NCBI GenBank assembly: GCA_028571685.1
Contig: CM053154.1
Span: forward strand, 16,586,001 to 16,650,000
Length of the DNA: 64,000 nucleotides
From: Heterohyrax brucei
Lineage: Eukaryota; Chordata; Mammalia; Hyracoidea; Procaviidae
Direction: 5' to 3'
Part shown: positions 33,796-44,964 of the stretch, piece by piece
How the letters are laid out: each line of letters opens with the position of its first letter
Position numbering within the stretch: position 1 is the first letter of the stretch
The notes under the pieces: model-generated
The model's input: only the letters and a program-made list of their open reading frames with translations
The model's database searches: none
What the model was told of the DNA's origin: nothing
Translations under genes and position numbers: made by a program

Positions 33796-35484
33796 TTTGC
33801 ATTACACTTACATGTAAGTATACTTATATCCCACTAACAGATTACAGGGACATCATGGGTTCTTAATAATTATCTCTTAAACAAATCTAGACAGCTCAGG
33901 TTATCCAAATGTTTGAAGTATTCTGTTTCTATGGACTTTCACCAGCACAGTAAATCCAATGAAAATGATGACCATTCATTTTGTTGTAAAGATAGCTTTT
34001 CTCCCAGTGAGGACTCCCAGTCTGTGGGCCAAGGGCCCAAAGGACGCAGGGTTACAGAGTTAGGGGAAAAAATCACAAGGTCTGAGAAGTTAAAGAACTA
34101 GAACTGGTCTGCTGACATCAAACTTAATGTTCTTCACACAAAGTAAACTGGTTACATTCTTGGCCGTGATTCTACTTTTCATTAGCTATCACTCTTCCAA
34201 TTCCAAAACAATATTCATCTCAGAGATGTACACATTATTAAAGTTCAAATGTGATTAATAATGGCATGAATCAATTGTTTTCCACCTAAAGGAATGCATG
34301 AGAGGTGAAACAGAATTCACAAAAGCTCAGTTTTAAACACTATTCTCAGGACAAGAATATGAATATGGCTGAAGGTCACATTAAATAATACAAAAACAGG
34401 TGGTTTTCAACATCGTCATTACCTGTCGTTTACTCCTTTTTATATTTCATTTGTTTTTCTTTACTAATAGATGATGAAGAGTATATGTCAATCTATGGGC
34501 TCAGATATTAGCATAGAACTCTACCCAAAAGAAACTCAGGAAATGACAGTGCTGTGTTTCTAAGCATAATAGGACAAAAATAAATGAATCAGAAAAATTA
34601 ATTTTCCTTATTTTGGAATTTTTGATTCATTATTTTTAGTGATGAAAAGAGAGAAAATAAAACAGGAACAATAAAAAAATATGAAATGCCTGTAACAATA
34701 TGGTTGAAATCCACTATATCTTTAAATTTACAAAGTTGAATATCTGTTTAACAAAGTTGCTCCACTGATATAGGTATTATATTTTAGTTTAAAAGTATAT
34801 CAATTAATTTGAAAACATCAATTTTGCATTTTAGTTCTGTGGTTCATCCTGAAATACTGTGAGATTTGTAATTTAAGTCAATTTCATTTGGAGTATATTT
34901 AAAATCACCATAGACCCTAATAAAAAGTCTTATATGTTTTATTGTTACTCTATGGATCTATCTTTAAATATACATCATGTAAGCTAAAATATATTTGCAT
35001 TTAATAAGTGACCATTCTCAATCTCGAATGCTCTTTTCCAGAATTAAGGTTCCTAAGGGAGAAAAGAAGATCACTGCTTGGGGAAGCTAAACAATACTGT
35101 ATCATCGATCAGTTCACTTACAGGCATTAGCCACGCCCCCTCTGATGACAGATTAAGTAAACATGAGGCGACAGCACATTATACACTATACAGCATATTG
35201 TAGCAAAGTCTATGAAAATTGGCCATGCTTTAGAGCAAGCAATATGGATGAAAACGCCTTATGAGAAACGTATTTATAAAGAAATTGAGGAAAATATTTA
35301 TATTAACTACATAAATGGTGAATAAATAGTGACATATAAGGTGAATTCAAACCAAAACAGCCTTCAAGCCTTTGCTGAGGCAGGAAAGAGTTCCAAGCTC
35401 TAAAAAGAAGGCAAATAATCCTGTAAGTTTCTTCTTTATGTACGGAAAACCTATTGCATATGAAATGGAAAAAACACACAAAGA
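33796..35484. other. Gene-free AT-rich DNA
   Basis: 1.7 kb of AT-rich sequence with no recognised family and only a 62-codon chance frame (33913-34101). Confidence 0.5.
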
Positions 35485-35690
35485 CAAAAAAACCAAACAA
35501 ACAACCTGTTGTCATTAAGGTGCCTCTGCCTCACAGCCACCTTGTAGAACAGAGCGGACCTGTCCCACAGGCTTCCCAAGGCTGTAATCATTTACAGCCA
35601 CATCTCTCTCCCACAGGCGGCTGGTGGTTTCGAACCTTTGACTGAGCAGCTGAGCACTGAACCTCTGTGCCAGCAAGATTCCTTTCTCAC
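35485..35690 (-). mobile_element. AfroSINE, long subfamily
   Basis: AACCTGTTGTCATTAAGGTG tail, CAAGGCTGTAATCATTTACA and CCACATCTCTCTCCCACAGG insert, then a CTCTGTGCCAGCAAGATTCC head. The extra block of about 45 bp is shared with 60640 and 63128. Confidence 0.85.
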
Positions 35691-36072
35691 CAACATGAAT
35701 CAAATTAATTCTAGGTCCACATGAGCAGGATGGCCTCTCAGCCTCCCTTAATTTTATAAAATAGCCAGGCCGCTGAGAGCCGGTAAGGGCAAGCTTCAAC
35801 ACTGCTGGGGGACCGAAGGGTCTGTTCTGTGTTCACGCACCCAGAAAGCAACCCTCACACTACCCTGTGCAAGATTTATAGGCTCGACTAACAAAACTAG
35901 TGAGGACAGCCACTGTAGGAGTGGCACCACGGTGAGGGCTGCTAGCAATAGATAGTTAAGGATGACAATCATTTTCTTCTTTTGCTGTCTGGGTAGAAAT
36001 CCTTGGTTCTGCTCAGTGTCACCCGTCTCAGTCCATGAACAGGAAACAGAGGTTGGAGAGTGGAAAGACACC

Positions 36073-36078
36073 TTTATT
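36073..36078 (-). terminator. AATAAA signal of the candidate LTR
   Basis: TTTATT on the plus strand, about 95 bp upstream in LTR sense of the proposed LTR end, as expected for an R region. Confidence 0.45.
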
Positions 36079-36200
36079 TCATTGTGCAAGAAAACGAGAC
36101 AGAGCTGCTGCTGTAAGACCCCTCGGTGACGGCCAGGGCAAAGACTCCTTTAACGGGGTTTACAAACAGGAAGTTACATCACCACCCTGCTTACTGATAC

Positions 36201-36212
36201 TGCGCAGGCGCG
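36201..36212. promoter_or_regulatory. NRF1-type palindrome
   Basis: TGCGCAGGCGCG matches the NRF1 consensus (YGCGCAYGCGCR) at all but one position and lies in the CpG-richest stretch of the candidate LTR. CpGs are scarce elsewhere in the window. Confidence 0.5.
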
Positions 36213-36595
36213 TCAGGCGTTGCATGCTCAGATAAGGAGGGTTAAACTCCACCCAGTGGTGGGGTAGTTACTATGCGTGATGTATTTCATGGGCTATAAG
36301 GTTATCTAGAATGTCAATATGGTGCCTAAACCGGTTCCCGCTGATCTTTCCTAGTTTGGGGGCAGCAGCTATGGAGAGATGAACCAAGATTTGAATGTAA
36401 AGTTACAGGCCGAAGGAGGGAATGAGAATCCCACTGTAAAGCTACGGAGGGGAGAGGGGTGCCTGGCACACTGCTTGAGACAGCGGAATTTTCCACAGCC
36501 TGGAGACCTCCGTCTTACTCTCATCCCACTATACCCACCAGTGATATTCGCTAGTTTCTTACCTCCCAACCACTGTATAGTCAACATAGGGTGAG

Positions 36596-38286
36596 CCTGA
36601 GACGAAGGACAGACCCACACGGAATAGCACAACAACCAGGAATGATACTTACTGCACTGTGTCATATTCATCACACACGCTTTGTTCAAAATCAGTCCCT
36701 GAAGAAGCTGTGGGAGGATCTTTCTAGTTCTCTGAATCTACTCCCAGTGTTACTGCTGAGTTACTAATCCAGTTTTTCTACTTGCAACAAGCCGGCAATA
36801 CTTTGATTCCCTGTCTTTCCTAATAAAAATGTGATTAGAGTAAAAAAGATAAAATGCTTTCAGCTGTTTCAAAGAAAGCAGCAATACAGAAACTGAAGGT
36901 GTACTAACTGCAATTAAAAGATTGACGGGATCGTCACCCTAGCACCAGATTGGGAGAATGAAGAGAAATGAATTTGAACCCAAAGCTGTTATCAACAGAG
37001 GGTGACAAGACTCCACAGGAAAGGCTGCAGGCTGTATTTTGTTGCCTATCTGTGATAACTATGTTCCTTATCACAGTGAATACCAACTCCTACAGCTCAT
37101 TAAGGCTGTCATGTTTTTCACAAGGCTCCTCTGCCTTATAATTGAAATTCTTATTTTAACAGCATTATCTTAATGTTATTGCTAGCTATGGAATGTCTGG
37201 TGAAGAGTGCAACATTAAAGTTAATTTGGCCCTACATCTTTGGTAATGGATACTGTCTGGAATATAATAAATTATAGATACTCACACTTGGATTGCGATG
37301 TGTCAAGGTTAGTTTCCCAATCATTGTAGTTTGTTATCAGCAACCCTAACAGGGATGGTTATCATTTCTCACATCTGACTAAACTCATCTTGTTCATGGG
37401 CTTTTTGTTAAAGTGGCAAAAGTCAGAAATCCTAGTGATGAGAAGTTTCTTTCTTTTTTTTTATTCTTAATTAGAACTGGTTACACATTTCAGTTCAACG
37501 TCCCAGTGACAAAAATTCAATTCATATTGTAATGAGAAATTAAGAAAGCATGCCTAAGATTATAGTCAATGTGTAATTTAAAAAATATAATATACTAAAA
37601 GAAAAGAATGATCAAATGGCCTATACTGTTAAGTAGCACCTTCCATTAAGCAAAACCTGCAGTTCTTATAATTTAATATATATACAGTGCTATTAAAGAA
37701 ACTATAAACACAGTATGCTAATAAAGTAAAACAATCTCACTTAATGAGTTCTCATTTTCATGATGATTTCCCATCGTTTATTGAATCAATGCCTGAAATA
37801 ATATACCTAGTAAATACTTTGCAATGTTAGTGTGAATAGGTCAAAGGAAGAGACTACTAAGACCTTAGAGATACACACTAAACAGTTAAAGATTTTTAAA
37901 TAACCATTTTCAACACTAATATGATAAATCAAGAACTCTGAAATTCAATTAAAATGCAATCTTTGATGCCTGGAATTTGTCTCAAAAAGGTTGAGGGCAA
38001 TGGGGGATAGTCATGAAACAAAATTGCCCATGAGTCAACAATTGTTGAACCTTGGTGATGTGATTCACTTCTCCATTTCTATGTATGCTTCATGCTTTTA
38101 ATTATAAAAGTTAAAAATTAATCTTTCACAGTAATACTTTACTTTTTTAGTTAATAGAGTTATTTCACTAAATGATGTCTCATAGGAAGCTGGAACAATG
38201 CCATTATTTATCTGATGATGATACTTTGCCAAAGCTGTATTTCTGAACTCCTGTTTCAGAAGCATATATTTGACCACTATCTGCCT
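36596..38286. other. Gene-free AT-rich DNA
   Basis: Unique sequence with a T run at 37449-37461. The minus frame 36369-36689 overlaps the LTR candidate and has no known domain. No gene is supported. Confidence 0.5.
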
Positions 38287-38452
38287 TTTGGAAACCCTGA
38301 TGGCATTGTGGTTAAATGCTACATCTGCTAACCAAAAGGTCAGCAGTTCAAGTCCACCAGTCACTCCTTGAAAACTCTATGGGGTGGTTCTACTCTGACC
38401 TACAAGGTTGCTACGAGTTGGACCTGACTTGATGGCAGTGGGTTTGGTTTTG
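38287..38452 (+). mobile_element. AfroSINE, first of a direct pair
   Basis: TGGAAACCCTGATGGCATTG head to a GGCAGTGGGTTTGGTTTTGG tail. The next SINE begins immediately. Confidence 0.93.
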
Positions 38453-38613
38453 GTTGGTGGTGTAGTGGTTAAATGCTATGCCTGCTAACCAAAAGGTCAT
38501 TAGTTCAAATCTACCAAGTGCTCCTTGAAAACTCGATGGAGCAGTTCTTCTCTGCTCTATAGGGTCAGTGTGAGTCAGAACGGACTCAAGAGCAGTGGGT
38601 TTGGATTTGGTCT
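38453..38613 (+). mobile_element. AfroSINE, second of a direct pair
   Basis: It begins at TTGGTGGTGTAGTGG without the GAAACCCTGG lead and ends AGCAGTGGGTTTGGATTTGG. The direct abutment suggests insertion into the tail of the first copy or a dimeric transcript. Confidence 0.92.
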
Positions 38614-38734
38614 GCATTTTGGCATAGCCCTGAATCAATGTCTGTGCACATATGTCCATGAAAAATGAACATTTGAAGGTGTACATACCTATAAATGGGT
38701 AAGCAGACCACGTCTATATTGAAAAGGAGTTTAG

Positions 38735-39500
38735 GTTCCCCCCAAACCAAATAAAACAGCAAGATACCACAACATACCTATTAGAATGACAATATATTTT
38801 TTAAAAAATCTACAATACCTAGTGCTGGTGAAGATGAAAATCTAGAACATGCTACATGTTGTTAATGGGTGTGCAAGTGGTACAGGCAGTTTGGACAATA
38901 GCTAGTATACTCATGACATCTGACCCAGGAATCCTACTGCTAGGTATTTACCCAAAAGAAAAGGTAAGCCCACAGAAAGACCTTTATGCAAATGTGAATG
39001 GCAGCTTTATACGTCACAGCTCCAGATTAGAAATAACGTAAGCATCCATCACCTGATGACTGGATACACAAACTGTGGTGCACACATGTAATAAAATGTT
39101 ACTTATCAATACAACAAGTTACTGATCCCTGCAACAGCATGAATATATTTTGAAGGCATTCTGCTAAGGGGAAGAAGTCAGAACCAAAAGGTTGCATACT
39201 GTATGGTTCCACGTATATGACTTCCTGGAAAAGGAAAACCTGCAAGGAAGGACTGAACTCAGATCAGTGATTGCCAGGGGCTGGGGACAGGGGCACCAAC
39301 TGACTGGAGAGGTGCACGAGGAAACATTGTATAGTGACGAACATACTTTACACTCTGATGAGAGGGTGGCTATACCATTATGTATTTGTCCTACTGATAG
39401 AGTATGCATAAAGTGCTTTCTATGACATACTTTTCTGTTTGCCAAAGCTTCTACAATTAGAATGCATTGCTTTTCTGTTCAGAAAAAGTTAACACATTTT
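38735..39500 (+). mobile_element. Old L1 (ORF2 C-terminus and 3' region)
   Basis: CCTATTAGAATGACAATATA, GACCCAGGAATCCTACTGCT and TTTACCCAAAAGAAAAGG encode the old L1 ORF2 LLGIYPKE segment (39-codon stretch inside 38856-39041). TGATTGCCAGGGGCTGGGG at 39276-39300 is the usual old-L1 3' text. Diverged and inactive. Confidence 0.82.
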
Positions 39501-39679
39501 AAAAAGACTAATTGATATCATGACAGCTAAGCTGCCTTGACAATTCAAGAATATACAGGAAAATAACTAAAAAATATTTCAATCACATTTTTTTGTTTGC
39601 TACAAATGTACATATGAATTTATATGTGCATTAGTGCATGTATTTACTCTTATGTCATTCGATGCAGTAGGAGGCTGAC

Positions 39680-39837
39680 TAAAACCCACTGCTGGTGAGT
39701 CAATTTCAACTCATAGTGATCCCACAGACAGAGCAGAACTGCCCCCTAAAGTTTCCAAGGAGTGCCTGGTGGATTTGAACTGCCAACTTTCTGGCTAATA
39801 GCTATAGCACTTAACCACTGTGCCACCACAGTTTCTG
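39680..39837 (-). mobile_element. AfroSINE
   Basis: AAACCCACTGCTGGTGAGTC tail, CCAAGGAGTGCCTGGTGGAT and a CTGTGCCACCACAGTTTC head. Confidence 0.92.
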
Positions 39838-40859
39838 GAAGACTGACTAGAGAAGTGTAATTAGATATTATGGTTAAAAGAGTGATTACTACTTCTCCAA
39901 CTATAATAAAATATCATTATTACCAATTATCCCAAAACTTAAAACATTGATGACTTAAAAGCATTCCAGGATCTTACAATATTTCAGGTTTAGCATCCTA
40001 TGCATCAATTATTTTAATGCACAAGAAGGTGTAGGGTTACAAAACTAGGCAGAGAGAAGAGGAAGAAGAGATGGAAGGAGGAGGAAGAGGCTGCAGAGAG
40101 AAGGGCTTAAGTCAGGGGGTGAGATGACTAAGGTCATGCTCCACACAGACTGTGAAGTCTTCCAGAGCACTAACTGAGACATAGCCATCCTTCTGTTGTT
40201 TGGGATGCCTAGTATAGCTTATTGCACATTCTTTCTTAAAAAAAAAAAATTGCTAAATCAATAGGATCATCAAAATTTAATGCACTTTTAATAAAATGTT
40301 ATCTGGAACTGCATTAAATTCAATTTATACATGACACAATTATTCTATTATGTGACTGAATTTTCTGAAAATCTCCCAGAGCATACACAGAGGTCACAAT
40401 GTACCGTTTCCAAGGAAGATCCAAAGACACAATTCACACAATCTTGAAAGAGAAAACTCATTAAAAAGAAGTTGTAAGCAAAATACATATGTATATTTAA
40501 TAATGCTAAATATTCATGGACATGGAGTACAGAATTACTTCCACTTACATTTCTCTTGGGATATTTACATCTGTCTGTGCACAATACAGTGACTGAACAG
40601 CATTTACTGATGTGGTTACCAAATGACTTTGTTTTTAAGGCTGGGAAACTCACTAAGTCTGAGGCATGTGTGTGCATGTGCACGTGTGTTTGAATGCATT
40701 GAAATAAAATAAGCTGCAAAGTGGAGTGAATTGTACATTTCCCTCCCTACTTAATTGAAAATCATCAATAAACAAAGGAAAACCAAGCACTGCTACCTCA
40801 TTGCTTAAAATTTGTTAACATCTTGAGCACTTAATTTCCCCTTTGCTCTTAATTTGAAT
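39838..40859. other. Gene-free; GA-rich tract
   Basis: A purine-rich GA stretch lies at 40048-40110 and an A run at 40238-40249. The 123-codon minus frame at 40348-40719 is cysteine rich but matches nothing I recognise. Confidence 0.5.
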
Positions 40860-41010
40860 TTTTATTCACAAGAGCAGGAACTGTGTTCCTGTATTAATTT
40901 CTGCACCTTCAGTGCTTGGCACATAACCCCCCCATAAACCTGTTGCCATACAGAAGTTAAGTATTGGGTTAGTAATTGAATGATGAGCGAGTGAATGAAT
41001 GAATGAATTT
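40860..41010 (+). mobile_element. L2 3' end followed by (GAAT)n
   Basis: AGAGCAGGAACTGTGTTCCT and CAGTGCTTGGCACATAACC are the L2 3' signature. GAATGAATGAATGAAT follows at about 40992-41008. Confidence 0.6.
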
Positions 41011-41199
41011 CAACATTCTACCCATCATGCTTTTCACATTGTCAACCACAGAATTTGTCCTTATTATTAACCCTCTTACTGTTACCTGCAGTTCTTGCCC
41101 GAGTTTCAAAATTCTCATAGTGGTATCCCACAATCTCTTCATTAGCTTGATTCTTACCAATATCTCATGCTGAGTAAGCCCTACCCGCTTCCCCCGCCA

Positions 41200-41326
41200 C
41201 ACCCAAAGCTCACAACTCAATTCCGACTCACAGCAACCCTATAGGACAGAGTAGAACTGGTCCATAGAGCTTCCAAGCCGTGCGTGGCAGATTCGAACTA
41301 CCAGCCCTTTGGTCACCAGAGCCCCA
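41200..41326 (-). mobile_element. AfroSINE, head truncated
   Basis: CTCAATTCCGACTCACAGCA tail, CAGAGTAGAACTGGTCCATA and AGATTCGAACTACCAGCCC. The last 20 bases of the head are replaced. Confidence 0.88.
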
Positions 41327-42119
41327 CTATCTGCGTTTCTCATTTCCGCTTCTACTCTGAAGGCCATCACAACACAAAGTCATTGTCTGCACTAAGTTGC
41401 TTTCAGCTTTCACTGCTCCTCCATTGTCTTTTTAATCACCTAAGATAAGGCTTTTCATTCCTGCTTTACTTTACTCACTCTTGTTTTCAGACTTCACTAA
41501 TTAGTTGAATTCTGACATAGGCAACTTCTTCCAGGAAAGAAAGAACAACAGAGGCACTGATAGAAGCTGGGGTAGAAAAGTTGAGTTAGGGGTCAAGCTA
41601 GTGAGTGAATGGCAGGAAATGGCTAGACGGGAACCAAGCGACTGGGTCCCTGTGGTATGGTACATTACGGAGAGGAGCTGGAATTTTTTTAAATAAAAGA
41701 TAGGAGCCACTGGTGAATTCTGAACAGGATGATATGAGCAGATTTGCAGGTCAGAAAGATCACTGTTAGCAGTGTAGAGGATGCCTTGGAAGAGGGAGGT
41801 AAGTAGAAGCCAGAAGTCCAGTAAAGAGGGTAATGTCATGAGGATAAAATTCTGGAGGACTTCAAATAGAATAACCATATTGGGAATGAAGTGCTGGAGG
41901 GAAGATATACTTAGTTTACAGGACTTACAGGACTCAGTGATGGAAAGAAAGTAAAGAGTAGATTAGAAGGGGAAATCCTGGCTGACTCCCAGTTTTGTTT
42001 TGACTCGCTATTTTTATAGCCTTTAAAATGAGTGCTCTACAGCTCCTTGATTATTCTGAAGCCCCCACCTTACTCCTCAGTGTACTTTCTCCAGATGACC
42101 TTGCCTCTGATAAGAACCA
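41327..42119. other. Gene-free; possible old interspersed repeat at 41600-41900
   Basis: GATCACTGTTAGCAGTGTAG and AGGATGATATGAGCAGATTT look like a common old mammalian repeat whose name I cannot give. The minus frame 41501-41878 (125 codons) is read from its complement and is not a gene candidate. Confidence 0.4.
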
Positions 42120-42282
42120 AAGAACAAACCCACTGCCATCAAGTCAGTTCAGACTCATAGTGACCCTACAGGGCAGAGAACTTCTCCACAGAGTTTCCAA
42201 GGAGCACCTGGCAGATCTGAACCGCCAACTTTTCTGTTAGCAGACATACCACTCAGCCACTACGCCACTAGGGTTTCCTTTC
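42120..42282 (-). mobile_element. AfroSINE
   Basis: AACCCACTGCCATCAAGTCA tail through CTTCTCCACAGAGTTTCCAA to an ACGCCACTAGGGTTTCC head. Confidence 0.93.
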
Positions 42283-42315
42283 CTCTAACAGTACCATTAA
42301 AAAATAAGATCATCA

Positions 42316-43429
42316 TCAAGAATAGCGATGATTCCAGGAAACATCTCCTAACCTGGTTTCAACTGGAAGACATCGAGAGAAAGTAGTCATCCACAAAAGG
42401 ACAAATACTGTATGAGACCTCTACGATAAGATCTCAAAAACAGACTTGTGTATAGAAGAAAAGGCTCTTTGACAGCTGCAAGGGAGGGGAGGGAGGGAGG
42501 GTGGGGGGAGAGGGTTTAGTTTAGATAGTTACTAGAAATCTAATTGGGAGAAAGCAGTGATAGCACACATTAGAAACAAGAACAACATTAAGTGGTCTTC
42601 CGCATAACTTGAGTACTCCTTCCATCTTAACTTAGTACTGCAAGGATAGAGTAGCTGGGGCGGGGGGTGGGGGACCATGCTCTTAGGCGAATTCGAGGCC
42701 AATTGGCACAACCAGCGTTTTGCTAGGAGAGCTCTCTGCACCCCACATTGGTGAGTGGCATCTGGGGTCTTAAAAGCTGCCAAGCTGCCATCCAAGGACA
42801 CAGCAAATGGTCCCAACTCAGCAGGAACGGATGCTCACTGAGGACCAAAATGGCATGCGGTAAAGACAACCGAGAAGACAGAGAGACCCACAAGAGTGGG
42901 TGCCTACATCGACTTGGAACCGGAAGAACCGGATGGTGCCCGGCCACCACCAGCGATAGCCACGATGGAGCTCACAGAGAGGAGTCTCACTGGCAACACA
43001 AGAATAAAAAGAGGTGCATCATGAGATCTCCACTAAAAGACCTCAATTGATGGTCCAGCGGTTTTGGGGTTCCTCTGAGAGCATGGCCCCCGGCCCTGAT
43101 GCTGCCCTTTCCCATAAATTATAACAAAGGTCCACTCTTTGGACAGGAATGGATTGGACTTGGCGATGCAGAGTGACCATATATTGGAAGCACCTTATGG
43201 CTCTATACATCTATAGGATATCATCTTGCTGACTTCTGGCTGGAGGAAGGGGAGTGGACGGAGAGGAGGGGAAAGGAGGCTGTTGGGAGGATGAGACATG
43301 CATGGAGCAGAGAGGAATAGTGTGCAGTCACCGCACAGGGAGAGCAGTGGAAGCTGCATATAGGTGGGCGTGTAAATTTATATGTGAATGTACATTTTCA
43401 CTCTGTTATGTTAAATAAAAATTAAAAAA
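42316..43429 (+). mobile_element. L1 3' end with 10 bp target duplication
   Basis: The flanks 42306-42315 and 43430-43439 are identical (AAGATCATCA). The 1.11 kb insert carries the last ORF2 codons (a CTAACCTGGTTTCAACTGGA segment), a G-rich tract at 42481-42513, a 3' UTR and a TTAAATAAAAATTAAAAAAA end. It has retained several CpGs and is probably a fairly young 5'-truncated L1. Confidence 0.93.
42481..42513 (+). other. G-rich polypurine tract of L1 3' UTR
   Basis: At least five runs of three or more G within 33 bases, enough for a G-quadruplex on this strand. The equivalent CT tract of the minus L1 lies at 46408-46441. G-rich tracts at the start of L1 3' UTRs are a known mammalian feature. 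Confidence 0.75.
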
Positions 43430-43479
43430 AAGATCATCAAAGTTAAACACCTATCACCTGGAATGCCTCAAAATGTCCT

Positions 43480-44880
43480 TCACTCTTTAAGTATCATGGT
43501 CTTATCCATTCTTATCTTTCCAAAATTAATCCTTACACCTGTTTCCTTGTTGTCTTCTCTGCTTTCATCATCCCTCTGCTCTAACAAACATAACCCCTAC
43601 TCCCTGGTCAGTATTTCTTCTTCCCAAGGAACTTTCTGTTGAACTTGCCACTTCCTTAAACTACCATTGGGTTTTCTCCAGTTCTTTCAGCATTATCAAT
43701 CTCAAAACAGTAGTCTAAACTTGTCGCACCCACTTTCTCATCTCCCACTCAGTCCTGTTTAGTTCCTGGCACTGAACAGAAACTACAGAAACTGCTCCCT
43801 CAAAAGTCACAATGGACTGTGTAATTAACAAACCTCAGCTCCTCTCCTTAGCACTCACCCTCCTTGACTGCTGTGAGATGGCTGACATCTGTGACTCCCT
43901 TATTTCTGGGCATGGCTTCTTTATCTGAATTGTAATGGTCCTATGCTCCTCAGTCCGCTTCATTCCCAGCCCATCATTTACTTCTTTCTTTCCTTCAATA
44001 TGCCTCCAAAATCTTAATTGTAGCAATTTTCCTAGGTTCTATCTCCGATTCTCTTCTCACTCCCATGACTTCAGCTGTGCCTGTAGAACTCCCAACACTC
44101 TGATCCCTCTTTCTACCCCTGATGCTATCCTCATAGCTATCAATTTATTTAGCTCTGCAAATTCTACCTCTTCATCACTTTCACTGTTTTTCTTCTAGGT
44201 TTTGATAGTCATTAGATCAGGACCTAGCCACCCAACTTGTTTCTCTACCTCAATTACGCTCTGTCCAAGTGATGCTAGAAAACACTGCCAGTGTAAACTT
44301 CCTGACCCGTAAACAGCAACAGGAAACCCTGGTGGTGCAGTGGGTTACGTGCTACAGCTGCTAACCAAAAGGTCAGCAGTGCGAACCTGCTGGGTGCTCC
44401 ATGGAAACTCTACGGCAAAGTTCTACACTGACTTCTAGGGCTGCTGTGAGTTGATCCCGACTAGTCGGCAATGGGTTTGGTTTGACTTTTTTAAAATAAT
44501 AATAACAACAACAAAAGTTCTGAAGCCAGTCATAAAACTCTTCTGCTCAAAACCTCTCTGGGTGGCCCTGGGTACCATGTTAGAACTGACTTCCACAAGA
44601 TGCTTCTATGTCTTGTACCTTGACTCTATACTTCTTCCTCATTCAGCGCAACCTGCCTTTGTTTCACAAACATACACCCCCTTCTTGTGTCTCTGCCCTT
44701 TGCTGACATCACTCTTTCAGCTCAGCATGCCTCCTGACTCTTTCCCATCCCAGTCCTACTTTTACTGCCACCTGTCTTTGATGGCTGAGATTAACCATGA
44801 CAATCTTTCAGGAATATTGAGCAAAATTCTGAGTTTTAATTTGTCTTTTTCCTCCTCTTTGTGTTTACTGATCTTTTAGC
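43480..44880 (+). mobile_element. L2 split by an AfroSINE
   Basis: Pyrimidine-rich L2 text before 44318 and the clearer L2 block after 44510 (CAAAACCTCTCTGGGTGGCC, then CAGCTCAGCATGCCTCC) are in one orientation. Open frames at 43935-44198 and 44451-44879 (142 codons) are products of this L2 composition, not genes. Confidence 0.6.
44322..44495 (+). mobile_element. AfroSINE inside L2
   Basis: GGAAACCCTGGTGGTGCAGT head, GCTAACCAAAAGGTCAGCAG and a GGCAATGGGTTTGGTTTGAC tail with several CpGs. Confidence 0.94.
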
Positions 44881-44964
44881 ATTAATAATATTTGGCTTTC
44901 TACTGGGGGTAATTTTTTTACATTTCTTTTTTCCTACTATGATTCCATCAGTTTGCGGATGCCA

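Larger units (their letters stand above)
35983..36595 (-). mobile_element. Candidate endogenous retrovirus LTR
   Basis: Read on the minus strand it has a GC-richer promoter-like part, a strict NRF1-type palindrome TGCGCAGGCGCG (36201-36212), an AATAAA signal (36073-36078 on the plus strand) followed by a T/C-rich stretch, and an end ...CAGACAGCA at 35983. A matching TGCTGCC inverted end occurs at 36367, so the LTR may be only 385 bp. I see no primer-binding site, no internal genes and no clear target duplication. Minus frames on either side have no recognisable retroviral domain. Class and exact ends are uncertain. Confidence 0.5.

Noticed and set aside
36600-36700. Retroviral internal gene upstream of the candidate LTR
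   Set aside because: The minus frame at 36369-36689 overlaps the proposed LTR and shows no conserved retroviral domain.
40348-40719. 123-codon cysteine-rich minus frame as a secreted peptide
   Set aside because: No signal peptide with a following regular cysteine pattern, no splice sites, and AT-rich surroundings. Treated as chance.
41501-41878. 125-codon minus frame as a membrane protein (hydrophobic start)
   Set aside because: It is the complement of a purine-rich old repeat; hydrophobic codons follow from the T-rich strand.
44451-44879. 142-codon open frame as a gene
   Set aside because: It starts in an AfroSINE tail and continues through L2. The Leu/Ser/Phe-rich sequence is typical of translated pyrimidine-rich repeat DNA.
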